A stretch of 64,000 nt of DNA, taken from NCBI GenBank assembly GCA_043228905.1, contig JBHGNT010000018.1, positions 16,058,001 through 16,122,000 of the forward strand, written 5' to 3'. The notes beneath the pieces are model-generated. The model worked only from the letters and a program-made list of their open reading frames with translations. It did no database searches and was not told the origin of the DNA. Both the position numbers and the translations under genes were made by a program. Below are positions 1 through 9,739 of this stretch, piece by piece. Within the stretch, counting starts at the first letter, position 1. Each line of letters starts with the position of its first letter. Source of the DNA: Azolla caroliniana (lineage: Eukaryota; Polypodiophyta).

Positions 1-464
1 CAACTATCTGGGAGGGAACCGAGCAGGAGCAATGCAAGTACCTCATCGGCAAGACGTACTTCCAACGAGGTTGCCTGGTGGATCAGTCCTTGGAAGGCAT
101 TCATGTGCTCCGCCATACTAGAGCCGTCTTGGTAACGGAGCCTCACTAGCTTCTGGAATACTGAAACCCAATTAACGGCATTCTTGCTCTGGAACATGAT
201 GTCGATCTTCTCCCAAAGTTCATGAGCCTTGCTCTCTTCATTGAAGTTGTTGTATAGGCTCATGTCGATGAAGCACCGGATGTATGTCGTTGTCTTCATG
301 TGCATCACCTCCCATGCTATGGTGTTGATCTTATCCGGTCTCTTGTCCCCGAACTGAACCGACAACCAAAGATCTTTAACCACCAGCATATCCCTCATCT
401 TCGACTTCCACACTGAGTAGTTGGAGCCGGTGAGCTTGAACATGGCTCCGAACGATTCTTCCAT
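1..464 (-). CDS. Ty1/copia gag, N-terminal part, runs off the window edge
   Basis: Read on the minus strand, an open frame starts at the ATG at 464-462 and stays open to the window edge (about 154 residues). It begins MEESFGAMFKLTGSNYSVW and has the usual copia gag core (tryptophan-rich start, a YIRCFIDMSLYNNF segment, and LRYQDGSSMAEHMNAFQGL). It closely resembles the gag at 58148. The primer-binding site and LTR of the same element lie just upstream at 479-1031. Gag would form the virus-like particle of the retrotransposon. No break is seen in the visible part, so this copy may be fairly young; the rest lies outside the window. Confidence 0.85.
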   Translation of the reverse strand, partial: MEESFGAMFKLTGSNYSVWKSKMRDMLVVKDLWLSVQFGDKRPDKINTIAWEVMHMKTTTYIRCFIDMSLYNNFNEESKAHELWEKIDIMFQSKNAVNWVSVFQKLVRLRYQDGSSMAEHMNAFQGLIHQATSLEVRLADEVLALLLLGSLPDS

Positions 465-493
465 TTCTTGTGTTGTTCGCTCTGATACCAGTT

Positions 494-1031
494 TGAAGAG
501 AATAGCACGGAATATTGCTCGCCCACAACCGAGTCTTGAATCACTTCTATGAGAATGAAACACATAAATGGGAAATGGAGAGTACACAAGGAAATACACA
601 AGATGTTTACGTGGAAAACCCTAATAGGGAAAAACCATGGGAGCCCACAGACTCCAAACTATCACTATATGAGAAAGGTACATTCAGAGCCTCAGAGGCA
701 ACGATCTCAAGCTCTGTATCTTCGCCAACCGGCGGTTACAACAGAGTATTGCTCTGTATCTCACACTCTCTCTCACTATCGCTCTCTGTACAACAGTTAC
801 AACAGTATGACAACAACACTATGCACTATCACACACCTAAAGTGATTGCCCTAAGTCATATTTATACTTATATGAACTTAGGGTTATTTACAAATGTAGC
901 CTCAATAGGCTTACTCAAGACATATTTACAAAACTGTCTTCTCTTCTGGTTCTCACCGAGTCCATCCGATCCGGTTTCCAAATCTCTTCGTTCACAGCCC
1001 GATCCCATCCGGAGGGACCGATTTCCCAACA
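494..1031 (-). repeat. 5' LTR of the minus-strand copia element, with primer-binding site
   Basis: On the minus strand the LTR starts TGTTGGGAAATCGG at 1031 and ends TTCA at 494, 538 bp. It is followed by AACTGGTATCAGAGC (493-479), which matches the plant initiator-Met tRNA primer site. A TATA dyad lies at 855-877. The outer edge at 1031/1032 abuts plus-strand copia sequence, so this element inserted into another copia in the opposite direction. Its other end and target duplication are outside the window. Confidence 0.85.
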
Positions 1032-2955
1032 ATGTGTTTGACAACATCAACCGGGTGCAAGTTGCTACTGAAAGATGTACGAAACATTCTGGAGGTTTGG
1101 TTGAACCTGATATCAGCCGGTCAACTAGATGATGAAGGCTACACGGGTAGCATCCAGAATGGAGTCATGAAGTTTTGCAAAGGAATCCTGATCGTGGCTC
1201 GAGCCCGAAAAATCAACACGATGTACCTGATGCATGTGTGTTTGACAACGTCAACCGGGTGCAAGTTGCTGCTGAAAGATGAACGACACATTCTGGAGGT
1301 TCGGTTGAACCTGATATCAGCCGGTCGACTAGATGATGAAGGCTACACGGGTAGCATCCAGAATGGAGTCACGAAGTTTTGCAAAGGAATCCTGATCGTG
1401 GCTTGAGCCCGAAAAATCAACACGATGTACTTGATGCATGCCCGGATATACTGGGAAGAAGTGAATGTGGCATCCGACAATGTCAGTGAGTTGTGGCACA
1501 AGAGGTTGTACCACATGAGCCAGAAAGGGATGCATAAAATTACCGAGGATAACCTCATTCTGAAGGTGAAAGACGTGCAGCTTAAGAAGTGCACCGATTG
1601 CTTGGTTGGCAAGGAAAACCGAACATCTTTCCGGTCAAGACCACCGACGAGACAGAATGCACCGCTGGAACTTGTGCATACCGATGTATGCCAAGTGGAC
1701 ATGAAGTCACATGCCGAATCACAGTACGTCGTGATGTTTATAGACGACCACAGCCGGAAGTTGTGGGTATCACCGTTGAAGACGAAGGACTAGGTATTAT
1801 CCGTCTTCAAGGAATTCCACGCGAGGATGGAAAGGGAAACCAACCGGAAGCTAAAGGTGGTTCGAGTGGACAACAGAGGTGAATACCGGGGGCAATTCAA
1901 GGAGTATTGTCGGGCGAAGGGAATCCAACTCAAATTCACTATGCCGAAGACGTCGTCACTAAATGGGCTAGTCGAAAGAATGAACCGGACTGTGATGGAG
2001 AGAGTCTAAAGCATGTTTGCACATGTTAACTTACACAAGAAGTTTTGGGTTGAGGCACTGATGATGGCGACCTATGTGTTAAACAAATCACCCTTAGCAC
2101 CCTTGGATGGAGACACACCCTAGAGAGTATGGACCGGTAAAGAAGTGTCTTACCGACATCTAAAGGTGTTCAACTGTCTCACTTATGTTCCTGTTGCAAA
2201 GGATAAGAGAGAAAAGTTGGATCTAAAGTCCCGAGCATGCATATTCCTTGGATATGGTGATGATGAGTTCGGTTATTCAGTGTGGGACTTGGTCGACAAG
2301 AAGGTCTTCCAGAGTTGAGACATAGTCTTCATGGAAGACAATAACATTGTTGATTGGGAGTCGATGAAGAAGATAGTGGACTCCTGGTCAACCGACACAG
2401 ATCGGTCAAAAGATACAAGGACCCATCCGGTAGGAAGCCGGATGACACTCGAAGGACAAACCAAAGTCGGACAAGAAACTGAACCTATCGAAGAAGAAGA
2501 TTTGGACACCGAAACCAAACAAGACCCTGAATCTGATTTGGATGAAGAATAGACAGAGGAACCGGTGATTGAGAACCAAGGATGAAGATATCCTCTTTGA
2601 GAGAGAAATCCCCCCGGAGATTTCTGGATGTAGAGAATGTCTTATTAACCGACGAGGGGGAGCTAGAAAGCTTCAAAGAAGCAAAGAAAGACACCCACAG
2701 TTGCAAGTGGTTAAGTGCCATGTAGGATGAGATGGATTCCCTGCATGAGAACCACACATATGAATTGACGGAGTTACCAAAAAGAAAGAGAGCGCTCCGG
2801 AATAAGTGGGTGTACAAGCCAAAACCGTGAGACACCAAAAATGCACCAAGATACAAAGCCCGGATAGTGGTGAAGGGTTTCCAACAGAAGAAAGGTGTGG
2901 ATTTCGACGAGATCTTTGCCTTAGTAGTAAAGATGACAGCCATCCGGACAATGCT
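1032..2955 (+). pseudogene. Decayed Ty1/copia pol fragment (protease end, integrase, start of RT)
   Basis: In-order but broken copia pol. The end of the protease region is at 1032-1230. The pre-integrase zinc region (LWHKRLYHMSQKGM, then CTDCLVGK) is near 1490-1610. The integrase core runs through LVHTDVCQVD, FIDDHSRKLW, then a degraded second Asp and the NGLVERMNRT motif near 1960-1990. The acidic linker and the first RT residues end near 2955. Several in-frame stops are visible, for example TAG near 1791, TGA at 2316-2318 and TAG near 2724. The 5' part is cut off by the minus-strand LTR at 1031. The 3' end stops in RT, where an unrelated-orientation gag piece begins. Confidence 0.85.
1033..1440 (+). 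repeat. 204-bp tandem duplication inside the copia pol
   Basis: The block at 1033-1236 is repeated at 1237-1440. The marker TTTGACAAC recurs 204 bp apart, at 1037 and 1241. The unit is 68 codons long and covers the protease/pre-integrase junction. The copies differ at a few sites, so the duplication is not recent. Confidence 0.9.
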
Positions 2956-3304
2956 CTGCCATGTTGGATCCATCTTGGTATCAGAGTCTCACTAACTTCC
3001 GAAAATACCAAAACCCGATTTACGGCGTTCTTGCTCTCCAACATGGTGCCGATTTTCTCCCAAAGCACATGAGCCTTACTCTCTTCATTAAACTTGTTGT
3101 ACATGCTCATGTCGATGAAACATCGAATGTATGTTGTCATCTTCATGTGCATCACCTCTCAAGTCGCGGCATCAATCATGTTCTGGTCTTTTGTCTCCAA
3201 ACTGTACCGGCTGCTAGAGGTATTTAACCACCAACATGTCCCTCATCTTCGACTTCCACACTGGGTAGTTGGAGCTGGTGAGCTTCCATGCTCTAATACC
3301 AGAT
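2956..3304 (-). pseudogene. Decayed copia gag fragment, minus strand
   Basis: The reverse complement matches the gag of the copies at 1-464 and 58148, from near codon 7 to the GSSMAEHMNAF region. It has lost its start codon region and carries internal stops (TAG and TGA soon after the start). It is continuous with the minus-strand LTR at 3305-3828 through a mutated primer site (CTGGTATTAGAGC at about 3292-3304). It is truncated at 2955/2956 against plus-strand RT sequence. Confidence 0.8.
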
Positions 3305-3828
3305 TGTAGGTAATAGCGCTCGACCACGATTGAGTCTCAAACTCACAATGGAAGAAATAACCAGAAAATAACAATGCACTTCCACAAACAATAGAGGCGA
3401 CACCAAATGTTTATGTGGAAAACCCTAATCAGGGGAACAAAAACCATGGGAGCCCATAGACTCCAACTATCACTATGAGAGAAGGGGTACAACAAAATGA
3501 CTCTTAGAGGCAACAACCTCGAGATTTGTATCTTCGCCAACCAGCAGTTACAACAGAAAAGGCTTTTAGTCTCTCTCTCTCTCTATTTGTGTCTCTATAT
3601 AACAATAATGATAACAACAACAACCTACATGACACTATTTTCCCTAGTTATATTTATACTCATATAACTTATAGGATATTTACAAATATGACCTCAACGG
3701 TCACGTCTGAATATATTTACAAATATGTTCTTACTTGCTGGTTCACACCGGATCCGGATGGACTTGTTCCGGATCCATCCGGTCCAGTTCTCATCCGGAT
3801 CCCATCCGGAGGGACCTGGTTCTTAACA
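3305..3828 (-). repeat. 5' LTR of a truncated minus-strand copia element
   Basis: On the minus strand it starts TGTTAAGAACCAGG at 3828 and ends CTACA at 3305, 524 bp. It is the same family as the LTRs at 494 and 16415. It has the TATA dyad at 3647-3668 and the conserved leader hairpin near 3408-3455. Its outer edge abuts plus-strand gag at 3829, the same head-to-head arrangement as at 1031. Confidence 0.8.
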
Positions 3829-4032
3829 AGTTGTCACTTTAGGGCAACGCCGGGCCGAAAGGGAAACACCTATCCCTAGCAAGGGTAAAATCAAGCTTGT
3901 TGGATGAAGAGGCTCGTTAGACAGACAAGGAAGTGATCTCCGACCCAATAGCCCTGGTTACCGAAACCGACACACAATGGGGAAGAGGCCGGAATCAGAG
4001 TTCCCAAAACCAGGACAAATCGGGGACGAGGT
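3829..4032 (+). pseudogene. Copia gag fragment, 5' part of an element that resumes at 12541
   Basis: Matches the gag of the 58148 element from VVTLGNAGPE to just before the zinc knuckle (SGTRSKSRG). It stops inside codons that continue at 12541: the 5-bp word GAGGT at 4028-4032 recurs at 12541-12545, and the gag resumes there with the zinc-knuckle coding region. This is the left half of an old copia element split by the insertion at 4033-12540. A stop (TAG after GAGGCTCGT) and other damage are visible. Confidence 0.85.
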
Positions 4033-4324
4033 TGTTATCCATATAGGTGTACGGGAAGGTTAAGGTGTAATGTGTATGAGTGTGTGAGGATGAGTATGTG
4101 TATGGACACATGCACAATTATGTGCATGTGTACAAGAATGCATAACGGTCTTATTTATAACGGTGATGTGACTGTTACATTGGATGTATTATATAAACCC
4201 CTTATGGGCCATGTAATGAATATAGTTTTTTTCCCCTCATTTTTGGTGTCATCCTTATTTTCACCCTCCTTCTCTATCTCTCACACGTAACCCCCCTTGG
4301 GAGGGGGGTGAAGCCATAACAACA
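4033..4324 (+). repeat. Left LTR of the gene-carrying element
   Basis: 292 bp, about 85-90 % alike by eye to 12206-12540. It contains a TATA box (ATTATATAAACCCC near 4187-4201), a short CTTATGGG-type dyad after it, and a C6/G6 dyad near the end (AACCCCCC...GGGGGG). The right copy is longer, mainly because of an extra block of about 32 bp after GTAATGTGTATG. Confidence 0.8.
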
Positions 4325-4474
4325 CTTTTGGCATGCCCGAATAGCCTACCCCCCTTGAGAAGAAGTCTCTCCCTCTCCATCCCTCTCTACGTTTCTATGT
4401 CTACCTGTATGCATTGTTTCGAATGAAACCTAAAGCAAAGCAACGACGTCCATGGCCATGGTGCCTGAAGCTCC

Positions 4475-4690
4475 CACCCCCTTCCTCATATCAATGAAAG
4501 GGTTGAATGTGAAGACTCGTCATCCTTCTTCTTGCAAGAGCTCCCAGATGTATTAGCGCATCTTTTCTCTTCTTTGGCACCCAGGGATCTCTGCAACCTC
4601 AGTCTCACTTGCAAGAAGCCGCACAATATCTACATGTCAGACAAGCTATTATGGCCTCAGTGCAACATAGCTAGACAAATAGACAATCTC
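4475..4690 (+). pseudogene. F-box protein gene fragment
   Basis: From 4532 the frame reads QELPDVLAHLFSSLAPRDLC, then NLSLTCKK, which fits an F-box (the Skp1-binding motif of SCF ubiquitin ligase subunits). A likely original start, MAMVPEAPTPF near 4452, is in another frame, so there is a frameshift before the F-box. After about residue 50 the frame passes into a serine/phenylalanine-rich tail and stops at 4780. No substrate-binding domain is present. Because it sits between the LTRs of the 4033-12540 element I infer capture by that element. It could instead be an older chromosomal fragment into which the LTRs were assembled, but the shared target duplication argues against this. Confidence 0.6.
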
Positions 4691-4890
4691 TCTTCTTTTT
4701 CTTCTTCTTTCAAACCTCCTCGTTCTTCTCCATATGTCTCATCTTCTCTTTTACTAGTATTACTAGTTTTAGCTTTCTGAGGGCCTAAATTTTTTTTACT
4801 CTTGCTTCCTTTTCTCTCTTCATTTTGCACTCAATTAGGGTTTGTGATACAATCTCTGTTGGGATTTCGGTCCCTCCGGATGGGATGTCC

Positions 4891-5150
4891 GGATGATGAA
4901 GACCCCGGTTACGGAGCCGGATGAAGAGTACCCGGATACGGACCCGGATGATGAAGACCCCGGTTACGGAGCCGGATGAAGAGTACCCGGATACGGATCC
5001 GGATGATGAAGACCCCGGTTACGGAGCCGGATGAAGAGTACCCGGATACGGACCCGGATGATGAAGACCCCGGTTACGGAGCCGGATGAAGAGTACCCGG
5101 ATACGGATCCGGATGATGAAGACCCCGGTTACGGAGCCGGATGACGAATG
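4891..5150 (+). repeat. 55-bp minisatellite inside the LTR
   Basis: Five copies start with GGATGATGAAGACCCCGG at 4891, 4946, 5001, 5056 and 5111. The base before CCGGATG alternates (GACCC, GATCC, GACCC, GATCC), which gives a 110-bp higher-order unit. The 3' LTR repeats this exactly at about 9774-10033. The CCGGATGA core also forms the smaller array in the LTRs of the 57404 element. Confidence 0.95.
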
Positions 5151-5237
5151 TACCCGGAGAGAGATTCGGATGCGGGGACATATTTGTGAATATGTTTGCT
5201 AAGAGCCCTTGTGGCTATATTTGTAAATAGCCCGAAA

Positions 5238-5259
5238 GTCATATATGTATAAATATGAC
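5238..5259 (+). promoter_or_regulatory. LTR promoter: TATA box inside a dyad
   Basis: GTCATAT and ATATGAC flank eight bases that include the start of TATAAATA. Equivalent sites occur at 10121-10142, 57725-57746, 62448-62469, 16619-16640 and, on the minus strand, 3647-3668 and 855-877. In the copies at 16619 and 3647 both arms have changed together (GTTATAT and ATATAAC). The TATA box places the likely transcription start about 25-35 bp downstream, near 5280. Confidence 0.7.
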
Positions 5260-5655
5260 TTAGGGCAAACAGTTTATGTTGTTGCTCATTTTATGTTTTC
5301 AGCCGTGAGAGCGAAGTGAGAGCAGCCGAGAGAGAGAGGAAGTGAGAGAGAGAGGAAGAGGTCGACGCCTCTGTGTATTGCCGCCGCCTGTGGCGAAGAC
5401 AGTGAGCTCAAGGTCGTTGCCTTGAAGCTTCACCATTGTACATCCCTGTTCATAGTGATAGTTGGAGTTGTGCACTCCCGTGGTTTTTCCCGTTTAGGGT
5501 TTTCCACGTAAAACACTCTGTGTACTCTTCTCTCTCTATAGTCTTCGTGAACTTTGTATTTTCCTGTTTTCTGGAGTTGATCCTATTCCTCGGTTGTGGC
5601 CGAGAGCTGTTTTTTTTTTTTCAACAAACTGGTATCAGAGCGACTGTTGCAGAAA

Positions 5656-8600
5656 ATGGAAGGCGGCGGCAGCGGGCAGCCGATGATGATGGTGCTGAAT
5701 GCACAAAATTACGCCGACTGGAAGATCAAGATGGAGGATCTTCTGATTGTTCGGGACCTGTACGAACCGATTGACAGGTCGGAAATACCGAAAGGGGTAC
5801 TTGAGTCGGAGTGGAAGCTCCTGAACCGGAAAGCCGTAGCGACGATCCGACAATATGTCGACGTAAGCGTCCTACAACATGTGGCGAACGACACCAACGC
5901 ATACGAAATGTGGAAGAAGCTGTCGGGCCTCTATGAGAGGAAGAATGCGTTGAACCGGACCTCCCTGATGAGGAAGATTGTGAATCTCAAGTACCGGGAC
6001 GGCGAGAGTATGGTGGAACACGTAAGCACGTTCATGGGATTCGTGAACCAGCTTGCGGCGATCAAGTTCCCGTTGGAGGATGCAATGCAAGCCATCATCC
6101 TGATGTGTACATTGCCGGACAGCTGGGAGAACTTGGTGGTGACTCTCAGCACCTCCTGCGCCGAAGATAACTTGTCCCTACAAACGGTAAAGACAAGTAT
6201 TTTGAACGAAGAAGCGCGTCGGAGAGATAAAGAACCGGTCTCCGACTCGAAGGCGCTGCTTACCGAATCGGATCGGGGAAGACAATGGAACCGGAGTCCG
6301 CAAAGACGGGAGAAGTCGGGGACCCGGTCGCAGTCAAGAGGAAGGCCCACATGCTTCCACTGTGGGAAGCCGGGGCATTTCCGGAAGAATTGTCGGCATT
6401 ACCGAAAGGACAACGGAGCCGACGACACCGATTCGAAGAAGTCACCGGAGAGAAACGGTGCATACCGGGGAGCCACGGACCGGAGAGGTTCGGATCGGCG
6501 AGGGCAGGACCGGAAAGGAACGACGGCACTCGCGGCAAGTGAAGAAGAGATAATGCTCATTACCGAAGAGAGGGAGCTGAACCTTGCCGGTGTAGAGATG
6601 ACCTGGGTGGTCGATTCCGGAGCGTCGTTCCACTTGACCCCGGAGAAGAAATACTTCTCATCCTACACAGCCGGTGAGCACGGCTTTGTCCGGATGGGAA
6701 ATGAAGGTACATGCCGGATTGCCGGCATAGGAGACGTGTGGCTGATGACATCAACCGGATGCAAGATGCTGCTGAAGAATGTCCGACACGTTCCGGAGGT
6801 TCGACTGAACCTGATTTCGGTCGGGAGGCTAGATGATGAAGGCTACACGGGTAGCATCCGGAACGGTGTCATGAAGTTCAGCAAAGGGAGCTTGATAGTG
6901 GCTCGGGCCCGGAAGGTCAACACACTGTACCTGATGAATGCCTGGTTATGTCCGGAAGAGCTGAATGTGGCAGCCGACACTGCCGGTGAGCTGTGGCACA
7001 AAAGACTGTGCCACATGAGTGAGAAGGGGATGAAGAGGCTTGCAGAAGACAACCTTATCCCAGTGAAGCATGTGCACCTGGAGAAGTGCACCGATTGCCT
7101 GGCCGGTAAACAGAACCGAACCTCCTTCCACTCAAGGCCACCGACGAGACGTAACGCACCATTGGAGTTGGTGCACACCGATGTGTGTCAGGTAGAAACG
7201 AAGTCACATGGCGGAGCCCAGTACTTCGTAACTTTCATAGATGATCATAGCCGAAGACTGTGGACGGCACCGATGAAGACAAAGGACCAAGTGTTGTCCG
7301 TCTTCAAAGAACTCCACGCGAGAGTGGAAAGGGAATCCGGCAAGAAGCTGAAAGCGATACGAGCGGATAACGGAGGGGAATACCGGGGGCAGTTCCAGGA
7401 GTACTGTCGCTCGAAGGGAATCCGACTCGAGTTTACTGTGCCGAAGACGCCGGAACTGAACGGGCTGGCCGAGAGGATGAACCGGACCATAATGGAGAGG
7501 GTCCGGAGTATGCTGGCGCATGCGAAATTACCCAAGGGGTTTTGGGCTGAGGCAATGTCGACGGCGACATATGTGATAAACAGATCACCCTCAGTACCTT
7601 TGGACGGAGACACGCCGCAGAGAGTGTGGACCGGTAAGGAAGTATCCTACCGGCATCTGAAGGTGTTCGGGTGTCTCGCATACGTGCATGTGGCAAAGGA
7701 CCGGAGAGGAAAGCTAGATCCAAAGACCCGGCCATGCATATTCCTCGGTTACGGCGACGACGAGTTCGGCTACCGAGTATGGGACCCGGTCGACAAGAAG
7801 ATATTCAGGAGTCGTGATATCATCTTCATGGAGAACAAGACACTCGCCGACTGGGAGTCGGAGAAGAAGATGAAGAGCTCCAAGTCGACCGGTGAGGATC
7901 AACTCTACGAGGAGCAGTCCCGACCGGCAAGGGACCGGTTAGCACTCGAGGACCCGGCCGAAGACGGTGAAGAAACAGAACCGGCCGAAGAAGATGAAAA
8001 CGATACCGGAACCGGCCCCGATCCCGAAATGGATTCGGATGAAGAAGAATCGGAAGAACCAGTTACCGAAGCTCCGGAACAGAGATATCCTCTAAGAGAG
8101 AGAAGGGCCCCCCGGAGATTTCCGGAACCAGAGCACGTGCTGCTAACCGACGAAGGGGAGCCGGAGAGCTTTGAAGAAGCAAAGCATGACACCCAGAGCC
8201 GCAGGTGGTTGAGTGCCATGCAGGACGAGATGGATTCCCTGCATGAGAACCACACATATGAACTTGTGGAGTTGCCGAAAGGAAAACGGGCACTCCGTAA
8301 CAAGTGGGTGTTCAAGCTGAAACCGGGAGATGCCGGAAACCCCCCGAGATACAAAGCCAGGATCGTGGTGAAGGGGTTTCAGCAGAAGAAGGGCGTCGAC
8401 TTCGACGAGATATTTGCCCCGGTAGTGAAGATGACCTCCATCCGGACGGTGCTGAGCATAGCGGCAAGCATGGACCTCGAGGTAGAACAGATGGACGTGA
8501 AGACGGCATTCCTTCACGGTGACCTCGATGAAGAGATCTACATGCAGCAACCGGAAGGATTCGAGAAGAAAGGGAAGGAGCACCTGGTATGCCGGTTGAA

Positions 8601-9729
8601 GAAGAGCCTTTACGGACTGAAGCAGGCTCCCCGGCAATGGTACCGGAAGTTCGACTCCTTCATGACCGACGAAGGGTACCTCAAAACGCAGTCCGACCAC
8701 TGCGTGTTTGTGAAGAAGTTCGAAGGAGGAGATTTTCTAATACTCCTCCTGTACGTGGACGACATGTTGATCGTCGGACGGGACCAGGTCAAGATACGGA
8801 TGCTGAAGAAGGCTCTTCACCGAACCTTCTCAATGAAGGACTTGGGTCCGGCGAGACAAATACTAGGGATGCACATCATCCGGGACCGGAGCAAGAAGCA
8901 GTTGTGGCTGTCACAAGAGAAGTACGTGACAAAGGTGCTTCAACGGTTCAACATGTCGGAAGCAAGACCGGTCGGATCAACCCTACCGGCAAACTGCAAG
9001 TTGTCCAGCAAGCAAAGTCCCAAGACAAAGGCTGAAAAGGAGGATATGATGAAAGTGCCGTATGCCTCAGCTGTCGGGAGCCTGATGTACGCCATGGTGT
9101 GTACGAGACCGGACATCGGATACGCAGTCGGAGTGGTGAGCCGGTACATGAGCAATCCCGGCAAAGAGCATTGGAACGCGGTCAAGTGGATACTTCGATA
9201 CCTGAAGGGCACGGCAAACGTGTGCCTCCGATTCGGCTCCGGTAAGCCCGAACTCGACGGTTTCACCGATTCGGATATGTCGGCTGATGCAGATACCAGC
9301 CGGTCCACATCAGGGTATGTGATGACTTATGCAGGGGGAGCCGTTTCGTGGCAGTCGAGGCTGCAGAAGACGGTTGCGTTGTCAACCACGGAGGCGGAGT
9401 ACATGGCAGCTGTTGAAGCCGGCAAGGAAATAATATGGATGAAGGACTTCATTAGAGAGCTCGGGATCCGGCAGGAGGAGTACCGACTCTACTGCGATAG
9501 TCAGAGTGCCATCCACCTTGCAAAGAACGCGGCCTACCATTCCCGGACGAAACACATCCAGCGTAGATACCACTGGATCCGGGAAAGGATAGAAGACAAG
9601 GAGTTCGTGCTGACGAAGATCCACACGAACGAGAACGGGTCGGATATGCTGACCAAGGTGCTCACACCCGACAAGCTGGAAGCATGCCGGAAGAGGATCG
9701 GGTTGGAGAGACATCCCATGCCGAAGTGA
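5656..9729 (+). CDS. Copia gag-pol polyprotein, intact, 1357 codons
   Basis: The start is the ATG at 5656, 15 bp after the primer-binding site; an upstream in-frame ATG at 5596 lies inside the LTR and is unlikely to be used. Gag covers about residues 1-290, with a zinc knuckle CFHCGKPGHFRKNC at about 233. The aspartic protease has its catalytic DSGA near 320. The pre-integrase HHCC region starts at LWHKRLCHM (about 448). Integrase Asp, Asp and Glu are near 509, 571 and 606. RT has LLLYVDDMLIV with the Asp pair at about 1035. RNase H has FTDSD near 1205, then TEAEYMA and CDSQSAI. The length is normal for a plant copia polyprotein. Gag and pol share one frame, so their ratio would have to be set by processing, turnover or splicing, which the sequence does not show. 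The codons are rich in CCGG, as in the LTR. Confidence 0.95.
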   Translation: MEGGGSGQPMMMVLNAQNYADWKIKMEDLLIVRDLYEPIDRSEIPKGVLESEWKLLNRKAVATIRQYVDVSVLQHVANDTNAYEMWKKLSGLYERKNALNRTSLMRKIVNLKYRDGESMVEHVSTFMGFVNQLAAIKFPLEDAMQAIILMCTLPDSWENLVVTLSTSCAEDNLSLQTVKTSILNEEARRRDKEPVSDSKALLTESDRGRQWNRSPQRREKSGTRSQSRGRPTCFHCGKPGHFRKNCRHYRKDNGADDTDSKKSPERNGAYRGATDRRGSDRRGQDRKGTTALAASEEEIMLITEERELNLAGVEMTWVVDSGASFHLTPEKKYFSSYTAGEHGFVRMGNEGTCRIAGIGDVWLMTSTGCKMLLKNVRHVPEVRLNLISVGRLDDEGYTGSIRNGVMKFSKGSLIVARARKVNTLYLMNAWLCPEELNVAADTAGELWHKRLCHMSEKGMKRLAEDNLIPVKHVHLEKCTDCLAGKQNRTSFHSRPPTRRNAPLELVHTDVCQVETKSHGGAQYFVTFIDDHSRRLWTAPMKTKDQVLSVFKELHARVERESGKKLKAIRADNGGEYRGQFQEYCRSKGIRLEFTVPKTPELNGLAERMNRTIMERVRSMLAHAKLPKGFWAEAMSTATYVINRSPSVPLDGDTPQRVWTGKEVSYRHLKVFGCLAYVHVAKDRRGKLDPKTRPCIFLGYGDDEFGYRVWDPVDKKIFRSRDIIFMENKTLADWESEKKMKSSKSTGEDQLYEEQSRPARDRLALEDPAEDGEETEPAEEDENDTGTGPDPEMDSDEEESEEPVTEAPEQRYPLRERRAPRRFPEPEHVLLTDEGEPESFEEAKHDTQSRRWLSAMQDEMDSLHENHTYELVELPKGKRALRNKWVFKLKPGDAGNPPRYKARIVVKGFQQKKGVDFDEIFAPVVKMTSIRTVLSIAASMDLEVEQMDVKTAFLHGDLDEEIYMQQPEGFEKKGKEHLVCRLKKSLYGLKQAPRQWYRKFDSFMTDEGYLKTQSDHCVFVKKFEGGDFLILLLYVDDMLIVGRDQVKIRMLKKALHRTFSMKDLGPARQILGMHIIRDRSKKQLWLSQEKYVTKVLQRFNMSEARPVGSTLPANCKLSSKQSPKTKAEKEDMMKVPYASAVGSLMYAMVCTRPDIGYAVGVVSRYMSNPGKEHWNAVKWILRYLKGTANVCLRFGSGKPELDGFTDSDMSADADTSRSTSGYVMTYAGGAVSWQSRLQKTVALSTTEAEYMAAVEAGKEIIWMKDFIRELGIRQEEYRLYCDSQSAIHLAKNAAYHSRTKHIQRRYHWIRERIEDKEFVLTKIHTNENGSDMLTKVLTPDKLEACRKRIGLERHPMPK

Positions 9730-9739
9730 AGGGGGAGTT

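Larger units (their letters stand above)
4857..5626 (+). repeat. 5' LTR of the young copia element
   Basis: Starts TGTTGGGATTTC and ends TTTCAACA. In order it contains five 55-bp repeats (4891-5150), three A/T-rich dyads (5178-5195, 5213-5232, 5238-5259), the last enclosing the TATA box TATAAATA (5248-5255), a GA-rich stretch, a leader hairpin region near 5485-5515, and the stem CTCGG-TTGTGG-CCGAG at 5589-5604, 22 bp before the LTR end. Confidence 0.95.
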
